A DNA stretch of 64,000 bases from contig BTRK01000005.1 of NCBI GenBank assembly GCA_036245805.1, forward strand, positions 42,395,216 through 42,459,215, written 5' to 3'. Positions 24,010-34,269 of the stretch are shown here, in pieces (position 1 is the first letter of the stretch; every line of letters begins with the position of its first letter). The notes below the pieces were generated by a model. That model saw only the letters and a program-made list of their open reading frames with translations, had not been told where the DNA came from and did not search any database. The stretch is from Pristionchus mayeri. Its lineage: Eukaryota > Nematoda > Chromadorea > Rhabditida > Neodiplogasteridae. The position numbers and the translations under genes were made by a program.

Positions 24010-26452
24010 ATGGATGCGGAACAATGCGAGTTCATCGCGGGAGATGCCCGTATCAAGGTTGGCCAGTTATCGTCTGACTCGTAATTTTGCTTGTTCTCTC
24101 GCTTTCTCTAACATGCGAGAGACTTTGCAAACTGTTGTTAGTCAAAGCATTGCTCACAATATAGCTCTCCTCCATTTTAACATCACGGTGTTCAGGTGAA
24201 ATCGCGTTTCAACGAGGGCGTTGTTAGTCTAATAGCTGGCGACATTGGCCCGTTCGAGGCGGGAATGCCTTGCACCGTCCCTCTCTGGCTGGCGGTCGAC
24301 CTGCGCAGAAGACACAAGTGCGAGATTATCGTGAGTTCCACAATAATTTCTTGGAAAATAACTTCCTTTGTTTTAGCCTCCCGAATGGCTGAATGTCGAT
24401 CGACTGAAGGAATTGATAGTCAGTGAGGGAGAGGCGAGCGGACTCGCGCCACTCCCCGAAGCATTCCTCGAAATCGCCCATTTGCTCACACGATACGCAA
24501 AGGAAGACTTGATAGAAGGAGATCAGGTGCACTTTTATTTTCTTGCTCATTTTCCCAATATTCCTACACGGAACTATTAATGCAAGTCCTAACACTAGGG
24601 GTGCAGAAGCGGGTCTTCTCTAGTTTAGGGGGTAAGCCCATTCCTCGCACTCAGACCCCTGGGTCCCTACTCAGGTAGTGGAGAACAGAACAGGCAAGAG
24701 CTACGCAGCTTTCTGTATATATCGCCGGCTTTTAGCCTAAGCGGTAAGCAACGATCGGGTCTCCCCGCTTCGCAGGGAGACCCTATTGTTGCTTACAGGG
24801 CTCCCCGCTTCGCGGGTCGCCGTTATAGGGAAGGAGATATAGATGCGTGCTGTAATGCCAATACTCTCCCATGCAAACAAGTGGTTTACTAGAGCGCGTG
24901 AGTAGTTGTTTACATGCGTGAGCGTCAGAGGGAAGGGGTAAGAAGGGAGAGGCAGGGTGTCAGAGGCGCAGAGGGAAAGTGGGCGAAGTTACCCCCTAAA
25001 CTAGAGAAGTGCCGCAGAAGCACTCTTTTCTTCTCTAGCGCATTCATCAATATTGCTAAATTGGAGTACTCGTTTGACTCCCTTTGTGTTGCATGCTCTC
25101 TCGATTTATCTAACCTACGACAGAATGTAAAAAAAAACTGAGGCCATTGCCCGTGAGTGGCCTCATTTTTTTTCTTTGGGTGATTCACATGCATAGTTTA
25201 TAGCACTAGATTCTCTCTATGTATGCCCTATTTGTCCGTTGTCAATCAATATTAATCTGTTTTAATTTAGATCAAAACACTCGTTCAAGACATCCAGGAT
25301 AAGCGAGAGGCGAAACTGCGTACATCGATGCTCGCCTTTCTCTCCCAGGTACGAGTAGAGCTCGAGAAGTGATTAAAAGTCGATAAGTGAGAAGTTCTCT
25401 TATTTGAAAATTGTTGGTGCCTTGTCAGATATATTTCAGGGGAGCTATATAGCTGATGACCGCTTCTTTAATTAGCGCTCCTGAAACTTGCATGGGAAGG
25501 CAACACAAAATTTCCAATAACATAACCATCGAAACTCCGGGTTTTCAACGCATGATGCGCGCCACTTTGGCGAAGCGGCGCGGTCACGCACTCCTCGTTT
25601 CACATACTCTCTCGTCTTGGATACCCAGAGAGAAAGAGTGAAAACGAGGAGTGCGTGACCCCGCCGCTTCGCAAAAGTGGCGCGCATCCTGCGTTGGTAA
25701 ATCGAAGGGTTATTGTTTAAAAAACTAAAGTTACTTCTCGTATTCGAGGCTGGGCTCGCGGGAAAAAAATGCTATGCGAGTGCCAATTGGGGCCGGATTT
25801 AGGAGTGCCTATTTTTCGGTAGACCTAGGTTTTATGAGCGAACACAGAATGGGCTGAATTAGATATGCCACTAAAACAATGAGAATGAGAATGCGGGGTA
25901 CTGCTTCAAGATTGTGTTCATCTCTATCCGATGTTTTACCGTCGAAAGAAGGGGCTAGAGCGAGTAAGAACGATCTTATTGTTGTAATAGACGATGGGTA
26001 GCCTGGGCGAGTTAGTTAACAGGCGGCCACCCGTAGAGGCTACCTGTCGATTGGCCTTTCTCTGGAGGCTATGGAAAATCCAGGCTTCAGCCAGTCAGAA
26101 ACCTGGATTTTCTAGAGAGCGCAGTCGCTACAAGCGAGAACTACCAATCTATGGGTGGCCGCCTGGTAAGACCTCTTCCTATAGATTAGGAATGCTCTCT
26201 AGAAAAACGAGGCTTAACTGGCTTTAAGTAGATAGAATCGAGTCCAGCTGTGATCTAAGCTTCCTATAATATGGCAATCATATAATGCAAATACTTGGTT
26301 GTTAATGACAATTCATTCAGAGCGAGATGGGTCACGCGCGCATCGACTCCGTGCAGAGACTGGAACTGGCCACGATGAGGGATCCCATTCTTCTGTCGTG
26401 TGAGCACATCGATCGATTAGTTGCCAACGAGCACTCGCTTGCTGAGCAATGA
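24010..26452 (+). CDS. psf-2: GINS complex subunit PSF2
   Basis: PSF2 is one of four GINS subunits, part of the CMG helicase that unwinds DNA at replication forks. Exons: 24010-24057, 24196-24330, 24377-24526, 25271-25348, 26321-26452. All junctions are phase 0 with GT..AG ends; the product is 180 aa, close to the usual ~185. Diagnostic blocks are LIAGDIGPFEAGMPCTVPLW, DLRRRHKC, PPEWLNVDRLKELI, then a helical region ending IKTLVQDIQDKREAKLR. The start was chosen because MDAEQCEFIAG fits the family N-terminus and a TTCAG lies 12 nt upstream (possible trans-splice site). Intron 3 contains a MITE and intron 4 a long hairpin. The gene looks intact. Confidence 0.93.
24596..25030. mobile_element. 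non-autonomous inverted-repeat element in psf-2 intron 3
   Basis: 'cttctctagtttagggggtaa' near 24614 is mirrored by 'ttaccccctaaactagagaag' at 24990-25010. Both flank 'gcagaag' outward. Internally there is a second inverted pair, 'gtaagcaacgatcgggtctccc' against 'ggagaccctattgttgcttac' (24746-24798). The outer limits and target duplication are not certain. Confidence 0.65.
25138..25173 (+). other. perfect stem-loop followed by a T run
   Basis: 'tgaggcca' and 'tggcctca' form a GC-rich stem with an ~11-nt loop, followed by eight T. It looks like a bacterial terminator, but it lies within a worm intron, so I attach no function. Confidence 0.5.
25553..25690. repeat. long hairpin (about 58-bp arms) in psf-2 intron 4
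   Basis: 'gatgcgcgccacttt(t)gcgaagcggcg' and 'gtcacgcactcctcgttt' on the left are matched by 'aaacgaggagtgcgtgac' and 'cgccgcttcgcaaaagtggcg' on the right, with a short loop around 25610-25625. The GC content is well above that of the surrounding intron. It is a candidate foldback MITE or structured RNA. Confidence 0.75.
25990..26225. repeat. imperfect inverted repeat in psf-2 intron 4
   Basis: 'caggcggccacccgtag' near 26020 pairs with 'tatgggtggccgcctgg' near 26150, and 'gaaaatccaggcttc' with 'gaaacctggattttc' inside. There is no open frame of note. Confidence 0.6.
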
Positions 26453-26688
26453 TATGACTCCCTCCTATTTGCATGCAGTGGTCGAAAGTGTAGATTACAA
26501 ATATTGCAAAAAGTGGACACTTTTCTGAAATTTTAAGATGAAATCGTTGAAAATGGGTGATTTTCAACTTTTGCGCTTGTCCGAACTTCAAATACCGGGC
26601 ATGTTAAGTTATTTTGGACCTACTTTTCGATCACTGTTTACATACTCTCCCTCTTTCGCTTTCTTTAACCTTTCAAAATGAGAGTCTG

Positions 26689-26774
26689 CACTAGATTGGA
26701 TGAGAACTATGACGTCACATCGCCTTTTATATATGCAATGCGGCATGATGCCATAGTTCTCATCAGACCTAGTA
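26689..26774. mobile_element. short palindromic MITE, GGTCGGATGAGAACT family
   Basis: The ends are 'cactagattggatgagaact' and 'agttctcatcagacctagt', with TGACGTCA next to the left arm. Relatives lie at 50871-50955, 51330-51418 and 52678-52763, with half copies near 51280 and 59984. Confidence 0.75.
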
Positions 26775-27179
26775 CTAGGAGAGTCAGACCATTGCTCAAC
26801 TTGCTCTCCAATGAACGGTCACTTCCGGATGTTGTATTTTGTGATTATCTAGTCATATGTTGTGATATTCTGTATCTTAGGATCATATCATCCGTGCAAG
26901 TGCACATTTAATTATATTAATGCTGCTAAAAATGATAAAATTTCAATCCGAATTTTTGTTCGATGAGCACGGTATTCTTTGTGATAATAATAATTCAAAT
27001 ATTGATGTTTGTGCTACGTAGGGTTTTAACATCGACGCGCAAAAAATTGGTCAGTTTATAGGAAGTGGCTGCAACATGAAATCGCAGGATTGATTTGAAT
27101 AGCAGGGGATCATCATTTTGATGCAGATTTTGTGAAACATCAACGTTTTTGTTGTCGATGTGCGGTTGCACACCTAACT

Positions 27180-27870
27180 AGGCGGGCTGACTCACGGAGA
27201 CTGTGAGAGGTACGATAGGATTACGATAGACCGCTGATGTGACTTGCCGCTGCCTGGGGACATGTTCTGGCCATTGTATGGTCGGGCGCGAGGATGTTCA
27301 TGCAGAGATGAGCAAGAAGGTGAAAGTTGGTATTATTGATTGGCATTCTTGACTGTGAATTGAGAAGAAATAGGGGATAGTTATTACGTCTTGTGCGATT
27401 TTTGCCAAATTATTCATATCAACAATTCAACTTCTCGCTGCCGACTCCGATATTATCTCAGCTGCAAGGTCACTCGCAATTTCTTCGATGAAACTAGGCG
27501 CAAAAAACGAATAATGCTACAGATGTGACAAAAGCAGCTTGAGACATCAGCAACGTTTCCAAGAGCAGGCTTCAGTAAAAGCTGCTGGAATCCGGTGATC
27601 TTTGATTACTGGAAATAGCTTTGTCTTTGAATATTATTATTAATCCTAAACAGTTTTATCTGTGGCTGAAATTTGTGTTAATGCACTGGTACTAACGGTA
27701 GAATATGGCTGAGAATTTGTTTGTTACAATAGGGGACTCCTCTATGCGGAAGGCTTAGAAACTTGACTTTCAATGCGGGTTCGGAAGGCGGTGGATTACA
27801 AAACATAAAATATTATTTACTATACGCAGTTTCTTGTTTCTGAGATGCTGTATAATCTCAGCTGCGTGTT
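27180..27870 (+). repeat. segmental repeat, copy 1 (partner at 43440-44125)
   Basis: From 'cgggctga(c/t)tcacggagac' through 'gagcaagaaggtgaaag', 'ttgtgaattgagaagaaatag', 'cgctgcc..ctccg(a/g)tattatctcagctg', 'gtggctgaaatttgtgttaatg' and 'caatgcgggttcggaaggcg', the text is collinear with 43440-44125. Both copies carry two members of the 65-bp repeat. No frame is conserved between them. Confidence 0.8.
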
Positions 27871-29080
27871 TATTCTCGCTAGTCTCTTGCATATCGGTTC
27901 ATAAAACAATCATAATCATTTGCTTAATAACAGGCATCTCACGAGCGATTCAGGACAAGTCGGTGATATCATGGTGCAATCTAAAAAAATAATTTGTGGT
28001 TTTAGTTTTAAGATATTGATAGATCACGCTTCTGAGTCCGGTTCTGGGCAATGCGGCTTCGCATCTTAATCAGCGACTGCATCTTTCTGCTGAAATTTCA
28101 GACCCTCACTTTGGAACCTCAGAATATGGGTTCAAAATACTTCAATTGAGCTAAAATTTGGCCCATAGACGCCAATTATGATCTTCTATGAATCCCCTGA
28201 TCGAGTTTATGCACGATCAAAATTTGGCCTCTGAGCAGTTTTCACTCCAAAACTTTAGCAGTTCGTAGTAGAAACAAACCAAACTTTTGCATCTTTTATG
28301 GAATTAAATTCTGCATCGACTTGATTTTCGACATCAGTTGGGCTGGAATTGCCGGATTTATTAAAGAAATGCGAAAAAATATTATCATATCGATGTAGTG
28401 GAACCAAATTAAACATTTTGCTTCTTACTGTTTTAAAAATAATAATTGTTTCATGGGCTCATGTTCACCAGTGCAGCTTCGTCATAAGATATTTCAAGAA
28501 TGTGCGGGATCAGTGGATTGCCTCCATGAGAACAAATAAATTTTCTCCAGTTGTACTAATCGTAACTACCATTCCATCACAATTCAAAATTCTCTAAGAA
28601 AATTATGATAATTATACACACCTTCATCTTCTTTCTCCACTTACTTATTCCTGCAAGAACACCTCTCAGTGGCGCGCGATCTCTTCACCGTTACATCTGA
28701 CGACCATCGTAATCGGAGATTAGTAACCGTCGACCTGGTTATTTTCACCCACACCCTCTTATTAATAATCATTAAATGTGATGTCACCACACCATCCTAG
28801 CATTTCAACAGGAGGTTAAATATTAGGTATACCTGATCCAAAGCGATATTGGTGCCCCTCCCATTTACCAAATCAAGTAACATTTCTGGCGCACCTGATC
28901 ACCTAGAGCTACTCTAATTTTCCGGGCGGTTTTATTTCCATTTTTTTACTTTTCTAGCATTTCTTAATGTGACCAACCAACATCCAAATATTCTAACTCG
29001 AACAAACTACAGACTAAAAATATCCAACATCACATCCCACTCTGTAGTAGTCGACGATCTTGCCCATCATCGACTTCGAT
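27870..29080. other. no recognisable gene
   Basis: AT-rich with short open frames only. 'ggttcaaaatacttcaattgag' and similar text looks like decayed repeats. Nothing can be supported. Confidence 0.4.
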
Positions 29081-29439
29081 GTCGTCTAGCGTTGCATTGC
29101 ACAGATACCTGAAGCATGACGAGAAGATGAGGAATGAATGTTTAGAGAGGTGCAGGATTCATATTTATTTGTTTTTGATCGGTAAAATCTATTGATTGTG
29201 TGTGACCTTGCGGCTGACATAATATCGACAAGCTGCAGCCAGAACCTGCCGGGTTGATGCGAATAAATATTTTTTATCTTGGAGCAATTATGCTCAGGCA
29301 ACTTGAGGCCCAACCGGGATTCATAGTGGTTGAAAGTACGCGATAAATTATGCGTAATGTTTGTCACCATACTTTTTACGCGCCCTGTATATATGAGCCC
29401 AGTTGCCTAAGAGACGGACAATGTCTGGCACAGCAAAAT

Positions 29440-31450
29440 TTCAAAAATTTAGGAAAGGGGGTTCCCGAGGGTGCTGATCATCGTGGTCTACTTCATTTTG
29501 CACCATCTTGATCGGTTGAGCCAGGCTGCATGTGGGCACTACCTCCTTTACAAGTCATATCTCGGGAACCGATTATCGAAAATACTTCAAAATTGCACAG
29601 ACGTCAGATAATAGTAATATGAATCAGTTGCAAGCTAAATTTCAAATTTTGAAATTTTATGCAAATTTAATTTTTTCGATCTCGAATATAAGGTTCGGGG
29701 GAAAAAGCGAACTAGACCGACAGATGCGCCTTGTTCTGGGGATCATTTTTCGGATGCATAGTAGGGTATTATAACTAGGGTTGAATGCGCTACGATTTAT
29801 TTGCAAATGCTTTTGGCTGCTGAGCGCGGCTCTCTTTGAGCGAAAAGAGGGAAATGAGAATATGTTTCAACAAGTTTGATAACGTAATTTGTTATTTTGA
29901 GCTGTTTTCATGATTTAATTTTATAGAATCATTGAAACTCACTTACACGTCATGCAATGAACCAAGCTGAGGGGTAAAACGCAACATAAAATAAATCGTA
30001 GCGCATCCAACCCTAGTTATAATGCCCTACTATGCATCCGAAAAATGATCCCCAGAAGAAGGCGCATCTGCCGGTACAGTTCGCTTTTTCCCCCCGAACC
30101 TTATATTCGAGATCGAACAAATTTCATTTGCATATAATTTCAAAGTTTGAAATTTAGCTTGCATCTGATTCATATTAACTAGCCATTGGCTAACGCCAAC
30201 GGCCAGGTCTTGCAGACGGCACCGTCGCTTTGCGACGGGGTGGCTCGCGACGTCGTCGCGCTTCGCGCGCCGACGCCGCTCGCCAGGACTCGACCGGTCT
30301 CGCGTTCGACCGTTCTCGACCGTTTGACCGTTCTCGCGTTCGAAAGTGACGAAGAATGAAGGGGAGGGAGATAATCCAATTACATGTTCCTGATTTTGTC
30401 GTCGACAAAATATCGCTACCACACAGCAAGTCAACTCAGAAAAAAGGCTCATTTGCGTGGCACAGTGATGTTCGGAACGATCTCGTCCCCCCACTGTGGC
30501 TCATTATCGGCCCAAGAGTCGGTTGGTGGGAATTCGTCCCGAATTCGGAACATATGGTGCAAAATAATATATCGAAATTGCGAAACTTATTTGAATTAAT
30601 TGGTTTGAGCAAACTTTTTAGAAAATCAGAAAACCCCGACCATTATTAGCCGCTGAAACATTCAAAAAGCTGCCTAAACAATCGAACAACAAAAATGGTT
30701 CTTCTGGTGTGACTGAAACACACATTGAAATGCATTGAAATGGGTTCAAAAACGGCAGTTCGACCCATTCAAATTAGAACTCCTCCGAGGAGAGTTAAGC
30801 AATCGAGATCGCGTTTGTGCACAAAATTGCCTAAAGACTTTTCCCACAATTTGTAGTTCTTCGATTTTTCGATTTCGATCTTATTCGGTAGCAGCATTAA
30901 CAAATAGGGCAAAATCAGCCAAAAACAACTGTTTTTGGCACTTCAGAGAGAACTACTCAAAGGAGAGTAAAGCTATTGGCGTGGCGTTTGCGCACAAAGT
31001 TCCGTAAATACTTTTCGCACATTTTGTAATTTTTAGATTTTTCGATTTCGTTCTCGTTAAGTAACTGCGCGCACAAAGTGTCTGAAAAACAGGTTTCGAC
31101 GCCGCTTTTTCCTCTCGTTAATCCGAGAATGACAGGGATCGATTCTGCCACGCAAATGAGCCTTTTTTTCTGAGTTGACTTGCTGTGTACGATCGTATAG
31201 TATTAGATATTATCTAACGTATTTGCAATTTTGAAGCATTTTCAATGATCGGTTCCCGAGATAAGACTTGAAAAGGGGGTAGTGCCCACATGCAGCCTGG
31301 CTCAACCGATCGATATGGTGCAAAATTAAGTAGACCACTATGATTAGCACCCTCGAGAACCCCTTTTCCCAAATTTTCGAAATTTTGCTGTGCCAGACCC
31401 TATTAGACATTGTCCGATTTTTAAACAACCGGCCTCATATATAGGGACCA
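29440..31450. repeat. nested inverted repeats
   Basis: Outer pair: 29460-29590 ('gttgagccaggctgcatgtg', 'tatctcgggaaccgat') against 31215-31400 in reverse. The same text occurs again, directly, at 42535-42690. Inner pair 1: 29618-29800 against 29990-30180, with 'gaatataaggttcggggg' and 'ggatcatttttcggatgca'. Inner pair 2: 'tcaactcagaaaaaaggctc' near 30430 against its complement near 31150-31185. A GC-rich block at 30180-30340 has repeated 'cgttctcgaccg' words. No gene is evident. Confidence 0.7.
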
Positions 31451-31850
31451 CAAGGGGTACAGCCCAAATGAACCTATGTCAGCCTAACTATGCTCAAAAT
31501 GTTTTTGGCCGTTTGTCGATATCTCATCTCTGAATCGCGCTAGAGGTCATAAAGTATGTTAAAATGTGTCAACGGAAAGCGGCAGAAAAGCGAGACGAGG
31601 GAGAAAGGGGCGGAGCCAATTCCGCCGATTCTCCAGTCAAATCGCCAAAAAATTGGGCAGGGCTTCGCCCATTCCCGGATGCGCCTCACCCCCGAAAGGT
31701 TAGACGAGGGGGGGGGGATGCAAGCGCGCTCTTTTGCATGCCCAGCCGCTCTCTACACACGCCGGGGCAGAAACAGGCGAGAAGAGGGTGCCCAGAGTAT
31801 GCATCGGAAAGCCCACAACCATTCTCAAATCGAATTGTTAAATCTTCTTA

Positions 31851-32095
31851 AAGGAGGAGTAAATGCAAACGCGCGCCTGGTTGGAATATGTTTCACCTAG
31901 GGACGCACTCTCTTCAAGTCGCGTGCTATCTTGCCCCTTCCCTGAGCTGTCCCTGATCTGGCTCCCAGCCAACTAGCTATAACTCTGTTCGGAATGGTGA
32001 TATCGATGTGAAAATTTAGGAGCTTCTTATCGTTGTGGAGCTCTAGGCAGTGCATATGATAGCTTCAAAAATTAAATTTTGAGTTTACTCCTCAT
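31851..32095. mobile_element. ~245-bp MITE with GAGGAGTAAA ends
   Basis: Starts 'ggaggagtaaatgc' and ends 'gagtttactcctc'. A diverged copy at about 57960-58200 shares 'aaacgcgcgcc(t/c)ggttg', 'agtcgcgtgct', 'gctcc(c/)agccaacta' type text and 'aacttcttatcgttg'. No coding capacity. Confidence 0.65.
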
Positions 32096-32099
32096 TTAA

Positions 32100-33060
32100 C
32101 AAAGGGCCAAAGGGGGAGCTAAGTGCTTTCACTTTGAGGGATGATTTCGCCTTTTCGCAACCTTTAAGTCGTATGCGGACCTACTCAAACACGAACATGG
32201 ATGTTCCGCCTCAGTTCACTGAGAGATAGAGGGGAGATCTAGATGAATCAGTTTAGAGCGAACGATTTGGTTGAGAATGAAGCTGGTGCTCCCTAAATCT
32301 TTCTTTAGAGAGGAATCGTGCCCGAGCAAAGTGGGCGGAGCTTGCGGTGTCTACTCATATATCTTCAGAACCAGATGTTTGATTAACTATTATTTGTTTT
32401 ATGAAGACGGCGAAAGACAGATTGCGAATGGCTTTGCATCTGAGCTAATATCATCACTTTGAAACGAGAAACTGCCGGATTGATACGAATGAACATTCAA
32501 GTTCTCTTGGACAACAATTTCCGATTATAAATTTGCTCTCAGCCTACTTCAAATGGCACTTACGGAACCCAGAATCGCTTACGGGAACGCCTAACTTTCC
32601 GGCCAAATGCAACTGATACTAATCATTTCGAACAAAAAACCAGCGGCTATTAGTGAAGATCGAAAATGAAATTAAAGCTACAAGGCGGATTTTCGTTACA
32701 ATAGTTCTTCATAATTTGAGCTATTCGTATAGAGTAAATATGCCTCCGGAAGCTGACACTACCAACAAAAATAATACATGACAAGCGAAACCGACTTTGT
32801 AATAGTGAATCCCCAGCAGTACTGTTACAAATATTGAACTAATGTGGCTGTATTCAGAGTTCCGAACTATCAGTTTTATAATTAACCTATACGAGATACA
32901 ATTATTGAAGTCTTCGTGTTCCCCCCATGTCAAGTGTTATCCACGGTGCTCCGAATCACCTAGAACTACTCTAGCGCTCAGGAAGAATTTAATCTTGCTC
33001 ATATAATTTACCATATAGAATTTAGTTACAATCAATGAATGAATGAATCAATCAATCAAT
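32100..33060. other. no recognisable gene
   Basis: AT-rich. It carries one minus-strand copy of the 65-bp repeat (32427-32498). Open frames are short and unrelated. Confidence 0.4.
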
Positions 33061-33169
33061 TTATCTTATCAGGCGGAAAAGCTCAAAAGTTGCGTGGCAT
33101 GGTGGAGGGAGTGTGATGGAGAGGAGGAATAGGAGAGGTCACCCTCCACTGCAGTACGCACCTGAGGGG

Positions 33170-33960
33170 AATGGTGGATGGACTGGCGGAGGTGGAGACG
33201 GAGTGACGGAGTGATGACGGAGTATTTTGAGCTCATTTTGGGAACCTCCAAAGCAAGAATCTGAAATGCAGCAAGCTGCTGCAGCTGAGGCTCGAGATAG
33301 GAAGTCATTCGACTCTGATGACGTCATCAACCGACTGTCTCCTCCACCACCGCTCCATCCACCATTAGCACGCCCCTCGCCGCACTTTTTCATCAATCAG
33401 ATTCGAATTAGGGAAATTGCATATTTTGCTTCAGAAAATCAGCAAATGAACAATTACTTGATGCGGCGCAGAGTTATGCCATCTAGGAACCCTAAAGCAC
33501 CTCTAGGAAGAAAATGGCACTGTATGGTTACAACAGAATTACGTGGTGAAATGAAGATAATTGGGGTTTTTAAAGGCAAATGAGAAGGTGAAAGGATCGT
33601 ATTTCCAATTCCATCCAAGCTATTGAAACCTGGTTGATGCACAAACCCTCCTTATCGAAATTCCAGGAGCTCAAGTTATTTCTTGTGGTATTGAAGGATA
33701 GAGTAGCGCATATCTGATGATGAAGATTTTTTTGCGCATCCAACCCTCGCTTACCAAATTTCCATTACGAGCTATTCAACCGTTCGTGAAACTCAATCCC
33801 TTCTTGTCGTGTTTCGTGACATCCCCCTTGTAGGAGCTCGAGTCTGGTTCCCTCTCTGTTCCATTCGACTCTCCTCTGCTGCCTCCTCTCTGATGACATC
33901 ATCAACCGACTGTCTCTCCGTCTCCTCCACCACCACTACATCCACCATTATCATGCCCTT
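33170..33960. repeat. duplicated 'gatga(c/t)(g/a)tcatcaaccgactg' block
   Basis: 33316-33390 and 33890-33970 share the gatgacgtcatcaaccgactg text, the ctcctccaccacc tract and the tccaccatta segment. A plus-strand frame at 33227-33583 (118 codons) crosses the first copy. It is proline-rich and low complexity, and the second copy does not preserve it, so I treat the region as repeat rather than gene. Confidence 0.5.
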
Positions 33961-34269
33961 GCCGCGCCACTCAACAGTCATAAACTAGGATAATTGTATT
34001 TTTCTACGGAAAATTAGCGATTAGTGGTTGCTGCGCACTGAATGTAGTTTATTAAGGAATAGTTACTTGATTCAGGACGGGCCATGAGTTGCACTGCGGT
34101 GATGAATCGGTTACCATGAACACGTAAATATTTATTCGCATCAACCCGTCAGTTTCTCGCTGCAGGGCGGCGATATTAGCTCAGCTACAATGCCTCAGCT
34201 CAATGAGATCGTGGACAGCGTGTCCTAATCAAAACGATTCTACATATCTATCTGTGCAGTTAGTAGGGT

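Noticed and set aside
25138..25173. Bacterial-type terminator
   Set aside because: It lies in an intron of a worm gene; a stem-loop with a T run has no such meaning here.
30030..30494. 154-codon minus-strand frame
   Set aside because: It spans an inverted-repeat arm and a GC-rich simple stretch; composition is Arg/Ser-rich without a motif.
33227..33583. 118-codon open frame as a gene
   Set aside because: Low-complexity proline-rich product crossing a duplicated repeat block, with no conservation in the second copy.
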